This document shows positions 16,514 through 26,400 of a stretch of DNA of 64,000 nt, piece by piece. The translations under genes and the position numbers were made by a program. Positions within the stretch are counted from its first letter, which is position 1. Every line of letters starts with the position of its first letter. The notes under the pieces were generated by a model. That model was not told the origin of the DNA. It ran no database searches and saw only the letters and a list, made by a program, of their open reading frames with translations. The DNA comes from an uncultured bacterium (GTDB lineage Bacteria; Cyanobacteriota; Vampirovibrionia; Gastranaerophilales; Gastranaerophilaceae). The stretch lies in contig URFH01000009.1 of assembly GCA_900547155.1 (NCBI GenBank), positions 3,322 to 67,321 of the forward strand. Direction: 5' to 3'.

Positions 16514-17581
16514 ATGGAAAATATTATTAAACGCAGAGAATCAAAACAGATTCAAATAGGAAACGTAAAAATCGGCGGAAACGCGCCCATCAGCGTTCAG
16601 TCGATGTGCAATACCGACACAAGAGATGTAGAAAAAACAGTTTCGCAAATAAAAACGCTCGAAGAAGCCGGCTGTGAACTCATAAGGCTCGCAGTGCTTA
16701 ACAAAGACGCCGCTGCGGCAATAAAAGAAATCAAAAAACGCGTAAATATTCCGATTATTGCGGATATTCACTTTGATTACCGGCTGGCAATTCAATGTAT
16801 TGAAAGCGGTGTTGACGCTTTGAGGCTCAATCCCGGAAACATCGGGCGCGAAGAAAATGTTAAAAAAGTGGTTGAACTTGCAAAAATCAACAAAACCCCT
16901 ATCAGAATCGGCATAAACGGAGGTTCTTTAGAAAAGGAACTTCAGGCGCTTGATATGCCATTGCACGAAAAAATGGTAAAAAGCGCAATGCGGCACATAA
17001 AAATCCTTGAAGATAACGATTTTGACCTGATAAAAATATCGCTGAAATCCAGCAGCGTTCCCACAACAATCGCTGCCTACCGCGAAATCTCAAAACTCGT
17101 TCCATATCCGCTTCATCTGGGCGTAACAGAAACAGGAACGCTCAAAGGCGGGCTTGTAAAATCCTCCGTGGGGCTCGGAACGCTTCTCGCAGAAGGAATC
17201 GGCGACACTATCAGGGTTTCATTAACCGAAAACCCGATAGAAGAAGTTCATGCAGGATTTTCTATCCTAAAATCGCTTGAATTGCGCAAAAAAGGCATAA
17301 ATTTCATTTCCTGCCCGACCTGCGGAAGATGTCAGATTGATTTAATCGGATTGGCAAAAAAAGTTGAAAATGCGCTTTCTTCTATTGACAAGGAATTAAC
17401 CGTTGCGGTCATGGGCTGCCCGGTAAACGGCCCCGGAGAAGCCAAACACGCCGATTACGGCGTAGCCGGCGCAATAAAAGAAGGATATTTGTTCAAAAAA
17501 GGCGAAATCCTCAAAAGAGTACCCGAAAACGACATTCTTGACGAATTATTAGCATTAATTAAAGCGGATTCTTCAAATTAG
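16514..17581 (+). CDS. ispG: 4-hydroxy-3-methylbut-2-en-1-yl diphosphate synthase IspG (GcpE)
   Basis: Fe-S enzyme of the MEP isoprenoid pathway, converting MEcPP to HMBPP. The 4Fe-4S ligands are all present: Cys267 and Cys270 (SCPTCGRC), Cys302 and Glu309 (GCPVNGPGE), matching the E. coli positions closely. N-terminal TIM-barrel motifs VQSMCNTDT, IPIIADIHFDY and LRLNPGNIG are intact. 355 aa, the short bacterial form without the extra domain seen in plants. With ispA at 42940 this shows that isoprenoids are made by the MEP route. The ATG is the first in frame; upstream is AT-rich and carries TAAAAT about 10 bp before it. Confidence 0.96.
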   Translation: MENIIKRRESKQIQIGNVKIGGNAPISVQSMCNTDTRDVEKTVSQIKTLEEAGCELIRLAVLNKDAAAAIKEIKKRVNIPIIADIHFDYRLAIQCIESGVDALRLNPGNIGREENVKKVVELAKINKTPIRIGINGGSLEKELQALDMPLHEKMVKSAMRHIKILEDNDFDLIKISLKSSSVPTTIAAYREISKLVPYPLHLGVTETGTLKGGLVKSSVGLGTLLAEGIGDTIRVSLTENPIEEVHAGFSILKSLELRKKGINFISCPTCGRCQIDLIGLAKKVENALSSIDKELTVAVMGCPVNGPGEAKHADYGVAGAIKEGYLFKKGEILKRVPENDILDELLALIKADSSN

Positions 17582-17684
17582 AGGTTTGTTTGGACAAATA
17601 TACTTGAAATATAGGATTTGCTTAACCGGAGAAAATAATATATTATATAATAAGAATCCTAAAAGATTTGAAAGGTAATTGTAT

Positions 17685-18047
17685 ATGAAAAAATTATTGG
17701 CATTATTGGGTTTAATCGTTTTGACTTCAGGATGTGTGTTTGCCGCAGACACCGAGCCTTATAACGACCCCGAAAATACATCGGTAACAACCAAAGATAT
17801 GACTTCTGAAGCGTTTTTACGCAACTCAGGATATTCAACAGAAGCATACAGAATTTACGAAAAACAGGTAGGCAGAAATATCCTCACACCCGTACAGGTT
17901 GTTGAAAAAAGACCGAACAAATTTGTTCGTTGCGTGAAAAAAGTTGGCGGTCAGTTTATGGAAACATTTGACCCGACTATTGACCAGAAACAATTTGTTA
18001 ATGATCATGATATCGATTACAGCTGGAACACTGTTCAGGATTTGTAA
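17685..18047 (+). CDS. Small exported protein of unknown function (120 aa)
   Basis: Hydrophobic signal sequence at residues 1-23 (MKKLLALLGLIVLTSGCVFA). A Cys in LTSGC looks like a lipobox but the -3 position is Thr, so signal peptidase I cleavage after FAA is as likely. The mature part is Asp/Asn-rich with no recognised domain. The ATG at 17685 is preferred over the TTG at 17679 because AAAGG sits 13 bp upstream and the protein then starts with a classic MKK signal. A strong terminator follows at 18069. Confidence 0.7.
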   Translation: MKKLLALLGLIVLTSGCVFAADTEPYNDPENTSVTTKDMTSEAFLRNSGYSTEAYRIYEKQVGRNILTPVQVVEKRPNKFVRCVKKVGGQFMETFDPTIDQKQFVNDHDIDYSWNTVQDL

Positions 18048-18068
18048 TCTGACATTTTTAAATTTTTC

Positions 18069-18099
18069 AAAAAGGCATGCCCGAAAGCATGCCTTTTTG
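18069..18099 (+). terminator. Rho-independent terminator
   Basis: AAAGGCATGC and GCATGCCTTT form a perfect 10-bp stem with a six-base loop, ending in a T run, 22 bp after the stop of the small exported protein. Confidence 0.9.
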
Positions 18100-18150
18100 T
18101 TTTAGGAAGCCATTTTGTAAAGTTTTGTTAAGAATATTGAAATCATGCAA

Positions 18151-18170
18151 AACCCATGTGCACATGGGTT
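18151..18170. other. Perfect 20-bp palindrome upstream of yggS
   Basis: AACCCATGTGCACATGGGTT is fully self-complementary, followed by TTT. It sits 46 bp upstream of the -35 box of the yggS promoter. It could be an operator, a loopless terminator on either strand, or a relic. No second copy seen in the window. Confidence 0.55.
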
Positions 18171-18215
18171 TTTGACATGTTAAAGAGTGCGGGATTTTGC
18201 TGATTTAACAATAAT

Positions 18216-18244
18216 TTGTCCAGAATTTGAAGATTTATTATAAT
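18216..18244 (+). promoter_or_regulatory. Promoter of yggS-sepF
   Basis: -35 TTGTCC (18216-18221), 17-bp spacer, -10 TATAAT (18239-18244), about 44 bp before the ATG at 18288. Housekeeping sigma-type consensus. Confidence 0.7.
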
Positions 18245-18287
18245 TAAAAAAGTATTAAACACACTAAATTTCTTGGGAGAAAATTCA

Positions 18288-18944
18288 ATGAACACTGTAA
18301 CAGCTAATCTGGCTGACCTGAGAAATGAAATCGCACCTTGTAAACCGGTAATAATCGCTGTAACGAAGTATTTCGGAGCAGAGAAGCTCGTTGAGGCTTA
18401 TGAAGCGGGTTTGAGGAATTTTGCAGAAAATCGTGTGGCAGATGCGTTGGAAAAGTTCGGAAATTTGCCTGAAGAAATAAAACAAAATTCAACCTTTCAC
18501 CTCATAGGCCACTTGCAAACCAACAAAGTGAAAAAAGCGGTGGGTCATTTTGACCTGATTCAGTCAGTTGACTCGCTGAAACTTGCGGAATTGGTTTCAA
18601 ATGAAGCGCAAAAACAGGGCATTGTTCAAAAAGTATTACTTCAGGTTAATAATGCAAACGAAGAAAACAAATCAGGATTTGAAAAAGGGGTTCTGAAAGA
18701 GGTTTTCGGAGAAATTATCAGCCTCGGGGGGATAAAAGTTGAGGGCCTTATGAATATTGCGCCGATTACGGACGAGAACACTCTGGATTTTCTGTTTGAA
18801 GATATGAAAAACTTCAAAGAGGAACTCGAAAAAGATTTTTCTTACCCGATGAAAGAGCTTTCGATGGGGATGTCAGGCGATTACAAAACCGCACTCAGGC
18901 ACGGTGCAACAATGATACGGCTTGGAAGAAAATTATTCATGTAA
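18288..18944 (+). CDS. yggS: YggS/PROSC-family PLP homeostasis protein
   Basis: PLP-binding alanine-racemase-fold protein that buffers pyridoxal phosphate and affects amino acid pools. Lys27 in VTKYF is the PLP lysine. Other family motifs: FAENRV, FHLIGHLQTNK, QSVDSL, GLMNIAP and the C-terminal SMGMSGDY...GATMIRLG phosphate-binding loop. 218 aa from the ATG at 18288, which has GGGAG eight bases before it; the TTG at 18273 lies before that site and is rejected. The gene is followed 18 bp later by sepF, an arrangement common in Cyanobacteria and Gram-positives. Confidence 0.93.
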   Translation: MNTVTANLADLRNEIAPCKPVIIAVTKYFGAEKLVEAYEAGLRNFAENRVADALEKFGNLPEEIKQNSTFHLIGHLQTNKVKKAVGHFDLIQSVDSLKLAELVSNEAQKQGIVQKVLLQVNNANEENKSGFEKGVLKEVFGEIISLGGIKVEGLMNIAPITDENTLDFLFEDMKNFKEELEKDFSYPMKELSMGMSGDYKTALRHGATMIRLGRKLFM

Positions 18945-18962
18945 TATTGGGAGGAGATAACA

Positions 18963-19451
18963 TTGGCAGGCGTTTCAGACAAAATTAAATCAATAGTAGG
19001 GTTTTTAACTTCAGGATTTGAAGGCAGAGAAGACATATTTGACGATATGGCTAACGAAATCGGCGACGAGTATCCGGTGAGCGACAATTTGGCACTTGAG
19101 CCGATGTACGCGTCAACTCCGGCAAAAACTCAGGCGCCTAACGTAGTAAGCCATCCCGGATTCAGAGGATACGAGGTTCTTGTTTGCGAACCCCGCTCTT
19201 ATGACGAATCAGTTTCTATCGTAAAACATCTTAAAGAAAAGAAAACAATTATTTTGAACCTTCATCTGCTTGACAAAGAACAGTCAATCAGAATCGTGGA
19301 TTTCCTTTGCGGCGCAACTCATGCACTTGCAGGAAATCAGCAAAAAATCGGTGACACAGTATTCATCTTTACACCGAGCAACGTTTCATTGAACGCTGAA
19401 TCACAAAAAAGCAAATTCATCAGAGATGCTTTGTGGAATCAGCCTCAATAA
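18963..19451 (+). CDS. sepF: Cell division protein SepF
   Basis: Anchors FtsZ to the membrane and shapes the division septum in bacteria that lack some proteobacterial division proteins. N-terminal amphipathic segment (residues 1-20), a variable linker, then the SepF domain from about residue 70: YEVLVCEPRSYDESVSIVKH, TIILNLHLLDKEQSIRIVDF, then GDTVFIFTPSNV. 162 aa. It starts with TTG, supported by a very strong GGGAGGAG seven bases upstream; no in-frame ATG gives a full-length protein. Its presence in a genome with an outer membrane supports a Cyanobacteria-like lineage. Confidence 0.93.
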   Translation: MAGVSDKIKSIVGFLTSGFEGREDIFDDMANEIGDEYPVSDNLALEPMYASTPAKTQAPNVVSHPGFRGYEVLVCEPRSYDESVSIVKHLKEKKTIILNLHLLDKEQSIRIVDFLCGATHALAGNQQKIGDTVFIFTPSNVSLNAESQKSKFIRDALWNQPQ

Positions 19452-19489
19452 CCTAAAAAGAACATAGTTGGGGATAATTTAAAAATTAT

Positions 19490-19519
19490 AGCTGTCTTTT
19501 TACAGGGCAGCTTTTTTTT
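19490..19519 (+). terminator. Terminator after sepF
   Basis: AGCTGTC and GGCAGCT pair over 7 bp (one G-U) around a short loop, followed by eight T, 38 bp after the sepF stop and just before the LUD-domain gene. Confidence 0.85.
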
Positions 19520-19532
19520 AGAGAGGTTTATT

Positions 19533-20186
19533 ATGGAAAACGCAAATATAAAAGAACGCAACAGAAAGCTCGCCGCAAAAGTCATTTCAGAGCTGGAAAA
19601 AAGGCATTTTCAGGGCTATTTTTGCGAAGACAGAACAGGGGTGCTCGAAACAATCAAAAAACTTCTCCCGAAAGAGCACGTAATCTCCTGGGGCGGCTCC
19701 ACAACACTGCAAGAATGCGGAATTTTCAACTATCTGGAAGAAAACGGGTACAAAACCATCGACCGTGCGCTCGCAAAAGACCGCGCAGAGCAGCTCGAAA
19801 TCTCCCGTCAGGCGCTTTTGTGCGATACTTTTTTGATGAGCTCAAACGCAATAACCGAAGACGGGCAGCTTGTCAATATTGACGGGCTGGGAAACAGGCT
19901 TGCGGCGCTTTTGTACGGGCCTAAAAGCGTAATTGTCATTGCAGGGATGAACAAGGTCGTAAAAACGCTCGACGACGCAATCCAACGCGCCAGAACCGTT
20001 GCTGCGCCGGTAAATATGCAAAGAATTGCGCTGCTGATGGACAGAAAAACGCCCTGCGTTTCAACAGGAAGCTGCGCGGACTGCAAATCGCCGGATTCAA
20101 TATGCTCCCAGATTGTAATCACAAGGCTTTGCGCCCCTCAGGGCAGAATCAAGGTCATTTTAGTGAATGAAAGTTTAGGATTTTAG
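19533..20186 (+). CDS. LUD-domain protein (LutC/YkgG-like)
   Basis: 217-aa protein with the LUD (DUF162) fold: helical start, VISWGGSTTLQECG, TFLMSSNAITEDGQLVNIDG, the Gly-rich GNRLAALLYGPKSVIVIAGMNKVV motif and a Cys-rich end CADCKSPDSICSQI. In LutABC, related subunits work in lactate oxidation, but stand-alone LUD proteins of this type are common in anaerobes and their reaction is unknown. The four C-terminal Cys (plus Cys in CVSTGSC) could hold a metal or Fe-S centre. AGAGAGG precedes the ATG. No lutA or lutB nearby. Confidence 0.85.
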   Translation: MENANIKERNRKLAAKVISELEKRHFQGYFCEDRTGVLETIKKLLPKEHVISWGGSTTLQECGIFNYLEENGYKTIDRALAKDRAEQLEISRQALLCDTFLMSSNAITEDGQLVNIDGLGNRLAALLYGPKSVIVIAGMNKVVKTLDDAIQRARTVAAPVNMQRIALLMDRKTPCVSTGSCADCKSPDSICSQIVITRLCAPQGRIKVILVNESLGF

Positions 20187-20246
20187 CAAAAGGCGCTTGT
20201 TAATCGGGTTTGAGGGCAGCAGAACAGGAAAATCAGGCTTAAAAGC

Positions 20247-20918
20247 CTACCTTATATCATAAAACTTGTGAACCTGCCCGATAAGCCTTGTATCAGGGTG
20301 TTTTAAGGTGAATTTTTCAAAAACTTCAAGAATTTTCTCCTTTTTCACCGCAATCTCTCTGCCTGCTGTCTTTGGCTGGAGAATTAACGGTATATCAAAG
20401 GTTTCGCCGAGTTTTGCGCACTCATTTATCTCAAAATCGGCAATTCTGTCATCAAAAACGATTTTGGCAAAAACCTCTTTGTTTGCGGATTTGACAATTT
20501 CGAGAAATTTTTTATGGCTGTTGAACAAATCACCGATTTTTGCACTCGAATCCAGCTTTATATCCATAGAAACAATATCAATAAGGTCAATAACCTCTGC
20601 CAGCGGGCCATAGAGGACACCGTTTGTTTCAAGATAAGTTTTTGAATCAACAAGCGGAAGAAATTCTTTCAAAAATTCGTAATGCAAAAGCGGCTCCCCG
20701 CCCGTAAGGCTGATGGAATGAATGGATTTTAAAGGAAATTCGCTGATTTTCTGCACGAGCGTTTCAGGAGTGTAAACATCTCCGCCCGAAAACTCCGTAT
20801 CGCAATAATCGCAAAGCAAATTGCACCCGCAAAACCGGACAAAAACCTGCCTGCAACCAATATAAAGCCCCTCGCCCTGTATTGAATCAAAAATCTCGTT
20901 TATTGCTGCTTCAGCCAT
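20247..20918 (-). CDS. queE: 7-carboxy-7-deazaguanine synthase QueE
   Basis: Radical SAM enzyme in queuosine/preQ1 synthesis, ring-contracting CPH4 to CDG. Motifs: FDSIQGEG (QueE N terminus), CNLLCDYCD giving the CxxxCxxC cluster, SLTGGEPLLH for SAM binding and ETNG. 223 aa is normal. Its start overlaps the end of the DnaJ-like gene by 8 bp, so the two are co-transcribed. No other queuosine gene in the window. Confidence 0.93.
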   Translation of the reverse strand: MAEAAINEIFDSIQGEGLYIGCRQVFVRFCGCNLLCDYCDTEFSGGDVYTPETLVQKISEFPLKSIHSISLTGGEPLLHYEFLKEFLPLVDSKTYLETNGVLYGPLAEVIDLIDIVSMDIKLDSSAKIGDLFNSHKKFLEIVKSANKEVFAKIVFDDRIADFEINECAKLGETFDIPLILQPKTAGREIAVKKEKILEVFEKFTLKHPDTRLIGQVHKFYDIR

Positions 20919-21969
20919 TTTTTAAATTCTCCCTGATGTTGTGGTTTGAAAGCTTTTTGAGCTTTTCATATAGTTCTTTCTCTTCTTTTGAAATTTCCTT
21001 TGGCATTTCTATTCTGACTGTGACAATCTGGTCGCCCTTTTTGCCGCCCTGCTCCAATCCCTCGCCGGAAAGCCTGAATTTTTGTCCGGAAGTAGTTCCT
21101 GCGGGTATTTTCATAGAAACATGAGATTTTAATGTAGGAACGTCAATATTCGCGCCTAAAGCAGCCTCATACGGGGTTATAGGAATCTCGCAGGAGGTGT
21201 TCAGGCCGTCAATTTTCAAAAATGAAGGTTCTTCAATCTCAATTTTAAGGAACAAATCCCCGTTTTTGCCGCCGTTGCAGCCTTTATTGCCCTCATTTGC
21301 AATCCTGATTTTTGAACCGTTTTTAACACCGGCCGGAATTTTCACATTCAGCTTTTTATGGATTGAAAGCTCGCCTGTACCTTTACACATCGGGCATTTT
21401 GCGCCGTTAATGAACTTTCTGCCCTCGCATTTCGGGCACATTTCAGTATGAAGAACATTGATTGTCCTGTGCGCGCCGTTTATTGCTTCGTCGATTTTTA
21501 TTGAAACATTCAGGTTAATATCCCTGCCGTTAGCGGGTTTGCAGCTCTTTTTCTTTTCATGGCTGTCATCATCCGGGAAAAGTCCGTCGAGAATCGTGTT
21601 AAAAACGCTGGAAAACGACTGTTTATCTTCCCGCGGCGCGGTTTTGGGCTTTTCTTTTGTTGTTTTTTCCTCTTTTGCTGTGTTTGTGTAAGCCTGCCTT
21701 GCCTGAGCGCGTTTTGCCTGCGAGGCTTCGGCTCTTTTTCTTGCAAAACCCTTTATTTCATCGTATTGTTTGCGTTTGTTTTCGTCCAGCAGAAATTCGT
21801 AGGCTTCTGTGATTTCTTTGAACTCTTTTATGCTTTCCGGCGTGTTGTTGTTCACGTCAGGATGGCAGACGCGGGCTTTTTTTCTGTAAGCCGACTTGAT
21901 TTTTATCACATCTGCTTCAAAAGTGATACCCAGAATTTCATATAAGTCTTTTTCTAAATATTCTTTCAC
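20911..21969 (-). CDS. DnaJ-family co-chaperone with half a zinc finger
   Basis: J domain at residues 8-72 with HPD at 36-38, a long basic linker (75-145), then the substrate-binding region. Full DnaJ has four CxxCxGxG motifs binding two zinc ions; here only one pair remains (Cys178/Cys181 and Cys192/Cys195), enough for one zinc. The C-terminal barrels are present (GSKIRIANEGNKG, VSMKIPAGTTSGQKFRLSGEG). It stimulates DnaK; the reduced finger places it between DnaJ and CbpA types. 352 aa. Whether another full DnaJ exists elsewhere is unknown. First gene of a pair with queE. Confidence 0.88.
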   Translation of the reverse strand: MKEYLEKDLYEILGITFEADVIKIKSAYRKKARVCHPDVNNNTPESIKEFKEITEAYEFLLDENKRKQYDEIKGFARKRAEASQAKRAQARQAYTNTAKEEKTTKEKPKTAPREDKQSFSSVFNTILDGLFPDDDSHEKKKSCKPANGRDINLNVSIKIDEAINGAHRTINVLHTEMCPKCEGRKFINGAKCPMCKGTGELSIHKKLNVKIPAGVKNGSKIRIANEGNKGCNGGKNGDLFLKIEIEEPSFLKIDGLNTSCEIPITPYEAALGANIDVPTLKSHVSMKIPAGTTSGQKFRLSGEGLEQGGKKGDQIVTVRIEMPKEISKEEKELYEKLKKLSNHNIRENLKNG

Positions 21970-22013
21970 GCGGCGTTCCTTTTAACGCTATTTTAATGTT
22001 ATTTTTTCAATTT

Positions 22014-23147
22014 TCAAATTTTTGAAAAAATTTGCGCCAAATTTTCTACATCTGAAAAAGCTAAATCGGCTCTTAATGAAATTCTAACTCTTGCAGTGTT
22101 TTGCGCAACCGTCGGATGGCGGATGGGGAGGAGGAAAAATCCGTTTTTTAAAAGTTCTTTGCTAAAAGCCTCCGCAGCTTCGTTTTCGCCGAGAATTACC
22201 GGAATTATGTAACTGTCGCCGATTGTTTTAAGGTTTGCTTCCTTGATTTTTGTCCTTAAAAAGTCAGAAATCGCAAAAAGATGAGCCCTTGCGCCGGAAA
22301 ATGCAGGAAAAATCTCTTTTGTCACAAAATAAGAAAATTGAACGTTAATTTCCGGTAGCGCAGTGGAAAAAATCAGCGGACGGGCCTTATTCACGAGATA
22401 TTCAATCAAAACCCCGTCACCTGCGCAAAAAGCACCCATTGAGCCGGCAGCTTTTCCGAATGTTCCGATAATTAAGTCAATTTTCTCCTTAAATTTTTCC
22501 GAAAGCCCCAAACCCGCTTCCCCGTAAACACCAAAAGCGTGAGCTTCGTCAACAACAAGGATTGCGCCGTATTTTTCCTTGAGCTCAATCAATTTTTCAA
22601 AATCAGCCCTGTCTCCGTCCATGCTAAAGAGGGATTCTGTGATTATTATTGCGTTTTGGGCCGATTCGCGGTGTTTTTTCAGCAATAATTCAAGATGGTC
22701 ATAATCAAGGTGTTTAAAACGATGAAATTCGGCGCCTGAAAGCCTTATGCCGTCGATTATGCTTGCGTGGTTGAGCTTGTCGCAAAAAACCGCGTCTTTT
22801 TTTGACAAAAGTCCGGACATTATCCCGACATTCGCGTGATATCCGCTGTTAAAAAGCAGCGCCGCGTCTTTGTTGTAGATTTTTGCAAGAAAATCCTCAA
22901 ATTCCGCATAAATTTCGTCATTTCCGGTCAAAAGCCGCGAAGAGGTGGAGCCCAGCGAGTAATTTGCCGATTTTAAAAATTTCGCCCTTATTTTTTCGTC
23001 CGCTGCAATCCCCAGATAGTCATTTGAAGAAAGATTAAGGTATTTTTCCCCGTTCAAATACAAAAATTTTCCCTCTTTTTTCACGGGCCGAAGCGCTCTG
23101 TAGAGGTGCTGCGATTTTAATTCGATTAATGCGGTTTCGTAGTTCAT
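22014..23147 (-). CDS. bioF: 8-amino-7-oxononanoate synthase-like aminotransferase (BioF/KBL family)
   Basis: PLP-dependent alpha-oxoamine synthase. PLP lysine Lys232 (GTFGKAAGS), Asp200 and His203 (DEAHAFG), the His of DKLNHASIIDG and LLFNSGYHANVGI are all in place. 377 aa. BioF condenses pimeloyl-ACP/CoA with alanine for biotin; 2-amino-3-ketobutyrate ligase (KBL) is the closest alternative, and serine palmitoyltransferase a third. The short length and SSNDYLG motif favour BioF. No other bio gene is adjacent, so specificity remains open. Confidence 0.85.
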   Translation of the reverse strand: MNYETALIELKSQHLYRALRPVKKEGKFLYLNGEKYLNLSSNDYLGIAADEKIRAKFLKSANYSLGSTSSRLLTGNDEIYAEFEDFLAKIYNKDAALLFNSGYHANVGIMSGLLSKKDAVFCDKLNHASIIDGIRLSGAEFHRFKHLDYDHLELLLKKHRESAQNAIIITESLFSMDGDRADFEKLIELKEKYGAILVVDEAHAFGVYGEAGLGLSEKFKEKIDLIIGTFGKAAGSMGAFCAGDGVLIEYLVNKARPLIFSTALPEINVQFSYFVTKEIFPAFSGARAHLFAISDFLRTKIKEANLKTIGDSYIIPVILGENEAAEAFSKELLKNGFFLLPIRHPTVAQNTARVRISLRADLAFSDVENLAQIFSKI

Positions 23148-23204
23148 GATTAATATTTTAGCGCAAGCACTTCAAATTTGAAAAAAATATGCTAATATGG
23201 GTAT

Positions 23205-23414
23205 ATGAGTGATGCAATTTCTTCAATTTCAGCAGCGACAACAGAGCAAACACAGGCAATGCTCTCGATTTTGATGCAAATGTCGCAGCAGCAGCTTCAA
23301 GGGCAGGTCGCAATGGAGCTTATTCAAAGTGCAGTCCAAACCGGAGCGGAATTTCAAGACCCCTCGACGGTTACAGCAGCGCAGCTCCAGTCGCCGATTG
23401 ATTTGAGAATATAA
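23205..23414 (+). CDS. Small YjfB-like protein (69 aa)
   Basis: Ser/Gln/Met-rich helical peptide: MLSILMQMSQQQLQGQVAME followed by LIQSAVQTGAEF. The layout resembles the YjfB putative motility family of Firmicutes, which has a similar SQxQLQxQVxxxxLxxAM core. The likeness is by eye and the function of that family is itself unclear. TAATATGGG-rich sequence precedes the ATG, with no strong Shine-Dalgarno sequence. Confidence 0.6.
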   Translation: MSDAISSISAATTEQTQAMLSILMQMSQQQLQGQVAMELIQSAVQTGAEFQDPSTVTAAQLQSPIDLRI

Positions 23415-23482
23415 TCAATCCAATTTCCCCGAAACCCGCTTTATCAGGGCGCAATTTTCACTGCACCCTCAATTTTGTATGT

Positions 23483-26400
23483 TTATTCTCCAACAGCCGG
23501 AGTTTCCTGCGGTGTTTCGTCTTTTGATTTGCGCTTAAAGAACAGAAATTTTCTTTCTTTTGCGGGTTTTTCCACATTTTGCCTGTCAGAAACCGTTTTC
23601 ATGCCGTCTTTTTGCGTTTCTTCAACCGGATCCGGCAAAGTGCTCGCAAAAGCGGTTGCATTATCGATTTGCGACTGTTCAGCAAGCCATTTGAACGATT
23701 TGACGAGCGTAAGCGGTTTTCTGGTGTCGCCGTTTAGCACAACCTGAAATTTCGTCGCATTTGCGTCAGAATATTGGTACAATTCAGGAATTGCCTTCAT
23801 TTCTTCCTCTGTAACGGATTCACAGAAGAGGAAAAAGGCTTTTGCAGCAAGAACGTTCATTCCGGGAGTGTTTTTTATAAGATTAACCGGGTTAATGTAC
23901 GCCAGAGGGCCGAGCATGTCGGAAACCTGCGAAGCAAGGCGCCCGCGGAGCTTCATATCAGCCTCGTTGGTTAGCAAATTCATATTTCCGGCAATATGAA
24001 TGCTCAAAACCTTGCCCTGTGAGGTTATTGTGTCGATTGCAGCAATACCGTCCTTGAAATTCAGCACACCGCTCAAAACATCATAATGAGAGGTTTCGAT
24101 ACTGGTTATTGAGTTGATAACCTGCCCGATTGTGGTTTTGAAAAACTCGGATTCTCTGATGTTTTCTGCGAGAATCAGGTTTTCGATTTTGCCAAAAGGC
24201 CCTAGCTGGCCGTTTTTAATACTAAATGTAACTTTTCCTTTCAAAGATTTCATCTGCTCAACCTGCGTCGCACCGCGAAGAGCAATATCCGTCGTAAACG
24301 ACGCCGTGCCGGTAAGCGTGTCTTTCATATTGGCAAGTTTTAACAACGCGTCCTCAACATCAAGCCCTGCGCCGTTGACTTTCACGCCCAGAGCGCCGTT
24401 GAGAAGGTTTGTTGTAATATTGCCGGTGATATTCCCCCCGAAAGTCGAGGTTCTAAGGTTATTCAGGAAAAATACGTTATTGCGCAGCGCAATATCACCC
24501 GTTGTATTCGTCAAAACAATGGGATTAGCAAGGATTCTGCGCATATTTATTGCGCCTGAACGCACAAGAACAGGAATTTCCGCGGGAGCAGAAGAAGCCG
24601 CACCCGACGCAGGCGGAGCAAGTTTTGCAGCCGCATCCGCAACTTTCATCATTTTTTCCACGTCAATCAGCGAAGAATTTACGTTCAAATCATAAACCTG
24701 AACGATTTTTGACGGATTCAGGTCGACATTTGCGCTCAAATTCAAATCAGAACCGTTCAAAAGCAGGTTGCTGACGCTCACGCCGAGTTCTTTGCCCCTG
24801 AAATCAAGATAAGCCTCCTGCATTGCCAGCAAAAGGTCGGAAATACGCAAATCACTAACCCTGAAATGTCCTCTCATCCTCGGAGAAGCCGCTTTTCCGA
24901 ACACAAACAGCCCGCCGTCCACTCTCATGCTCGAATCCTTGAATGCACAGATTTTTGCATTAAACGGGTGCGGTATCATAATCCGGAAAAGGTTAATAAA
25001 AGGCTCTTTTGTGTCCAGAGCGGTAATTGTGCCGGATATTGATGCGATTTCTCTTGTGTGAGCCATGTTCGCGTCAAAATCGTTGGAAAAGGCGCCCGGA
25101 GTGGATTTTACATAAAGCCCCGTATCAAAAACACGCAGCCTGTCGCCTTTAAAGTCGGCTCTCGCCTGAAGAATGCTCTGTTTTCCGGAAAGCGGAGCAA
25201 TCTCAACCGGCGTAAAGTAGTTTGAACCATCTGCCATAATCTGCAAAGCCATAGTTTGCTTTTTGTCATTGCCTTTTATTTGCGCTTTTACAGGGATTGC
25301 GCCGTTCGCAGCGAGAAAAGGCGCAGCCTCTTTGCCGGCAAGTTGTTTTAAATCAGCCGCAGCCAGCTTTCCATCCGCAAAAATGCTTATCAAAGGGCTC
25401 GTTGTGTATTGAGCGACCTGCCCCGAAGCAATAATCGACGAAGAATCGTTCAAATTAATCGTAACAGGGTTCAAAATTATGTTTATATTATCCAGATTCA
25501 CGCTCAAAGAGGGCACGCTGAGCACAGATTTTTGCTGCGGCAGAACAAGCTTAAAATCCCTGTTTGTAATGCGTCCGAGCGTGGATTTTGAATCAGCGCT
25601 GAACTCGGCCACAAGATTCCCGTTTGTAACAGCAAGCAGATTTGTGCGTTCTTTCAGTGCGAGGTTATTCAGCACAATTTTTGCCGAAGAAACAGCTTTC
25701 TTAATTTTCCCCGTAACACTGGCGTTGAGCGCAACAGTACCGGAATATAAATTGTAATTTCTTTTCAAATCCGCCGGCGCAAAAGCGGCAAAAAGCCCGG
25801 GAATCGGGATGTTTTCAGAGCTTATGTTAACGCCCGTAACCGAATCCTCCTCGATTTTGCCCGCAATTTTAAGCGCAGCTCCGTTAATAAGCGCCTTTGT
25901 ATCCTTGATATTGAGCATATTGTTGTCAAAAAGGAAATTAGCGTTAACGTCGGAAATCACAAGGCCCGTTTTTTTGTTTGCAACCCCGCCCTCTCTGACT
26001 ATAATGCTTCCGTTTGACTTAATTTTCTTCAAATTCGTTTTAATATTGGCATTCGCAAGAATATACCCGCGCCCTTTTAAATCGCCCATTTCATTTTTAA
26101 TATGCAGGGTATCCAGAAAAGCTTTTGCGAGCACAATCACGTCGTTAAAGTAAATTTTCTGGGATTTCAAAGCCATATCAACAGAGGGGTTATGTCCGTA
26201 GTTAAATTTGCCCAGCGCCTGAAAATGCTGGTTTTTCGTCACGTAAAGGTTCGTATCGGTTTCAACATTTGTACCTGAAAACCTGAATTTTGCATAACAT
26301 TCGGGCAGCTGGTACCCTGAAAGATTCATAGTCGTTTTTTCAACGTCCAAAAATCCGTTTAGCTTCACCAAATCACCGCTTTGACGGATTTTAAGCTTTG

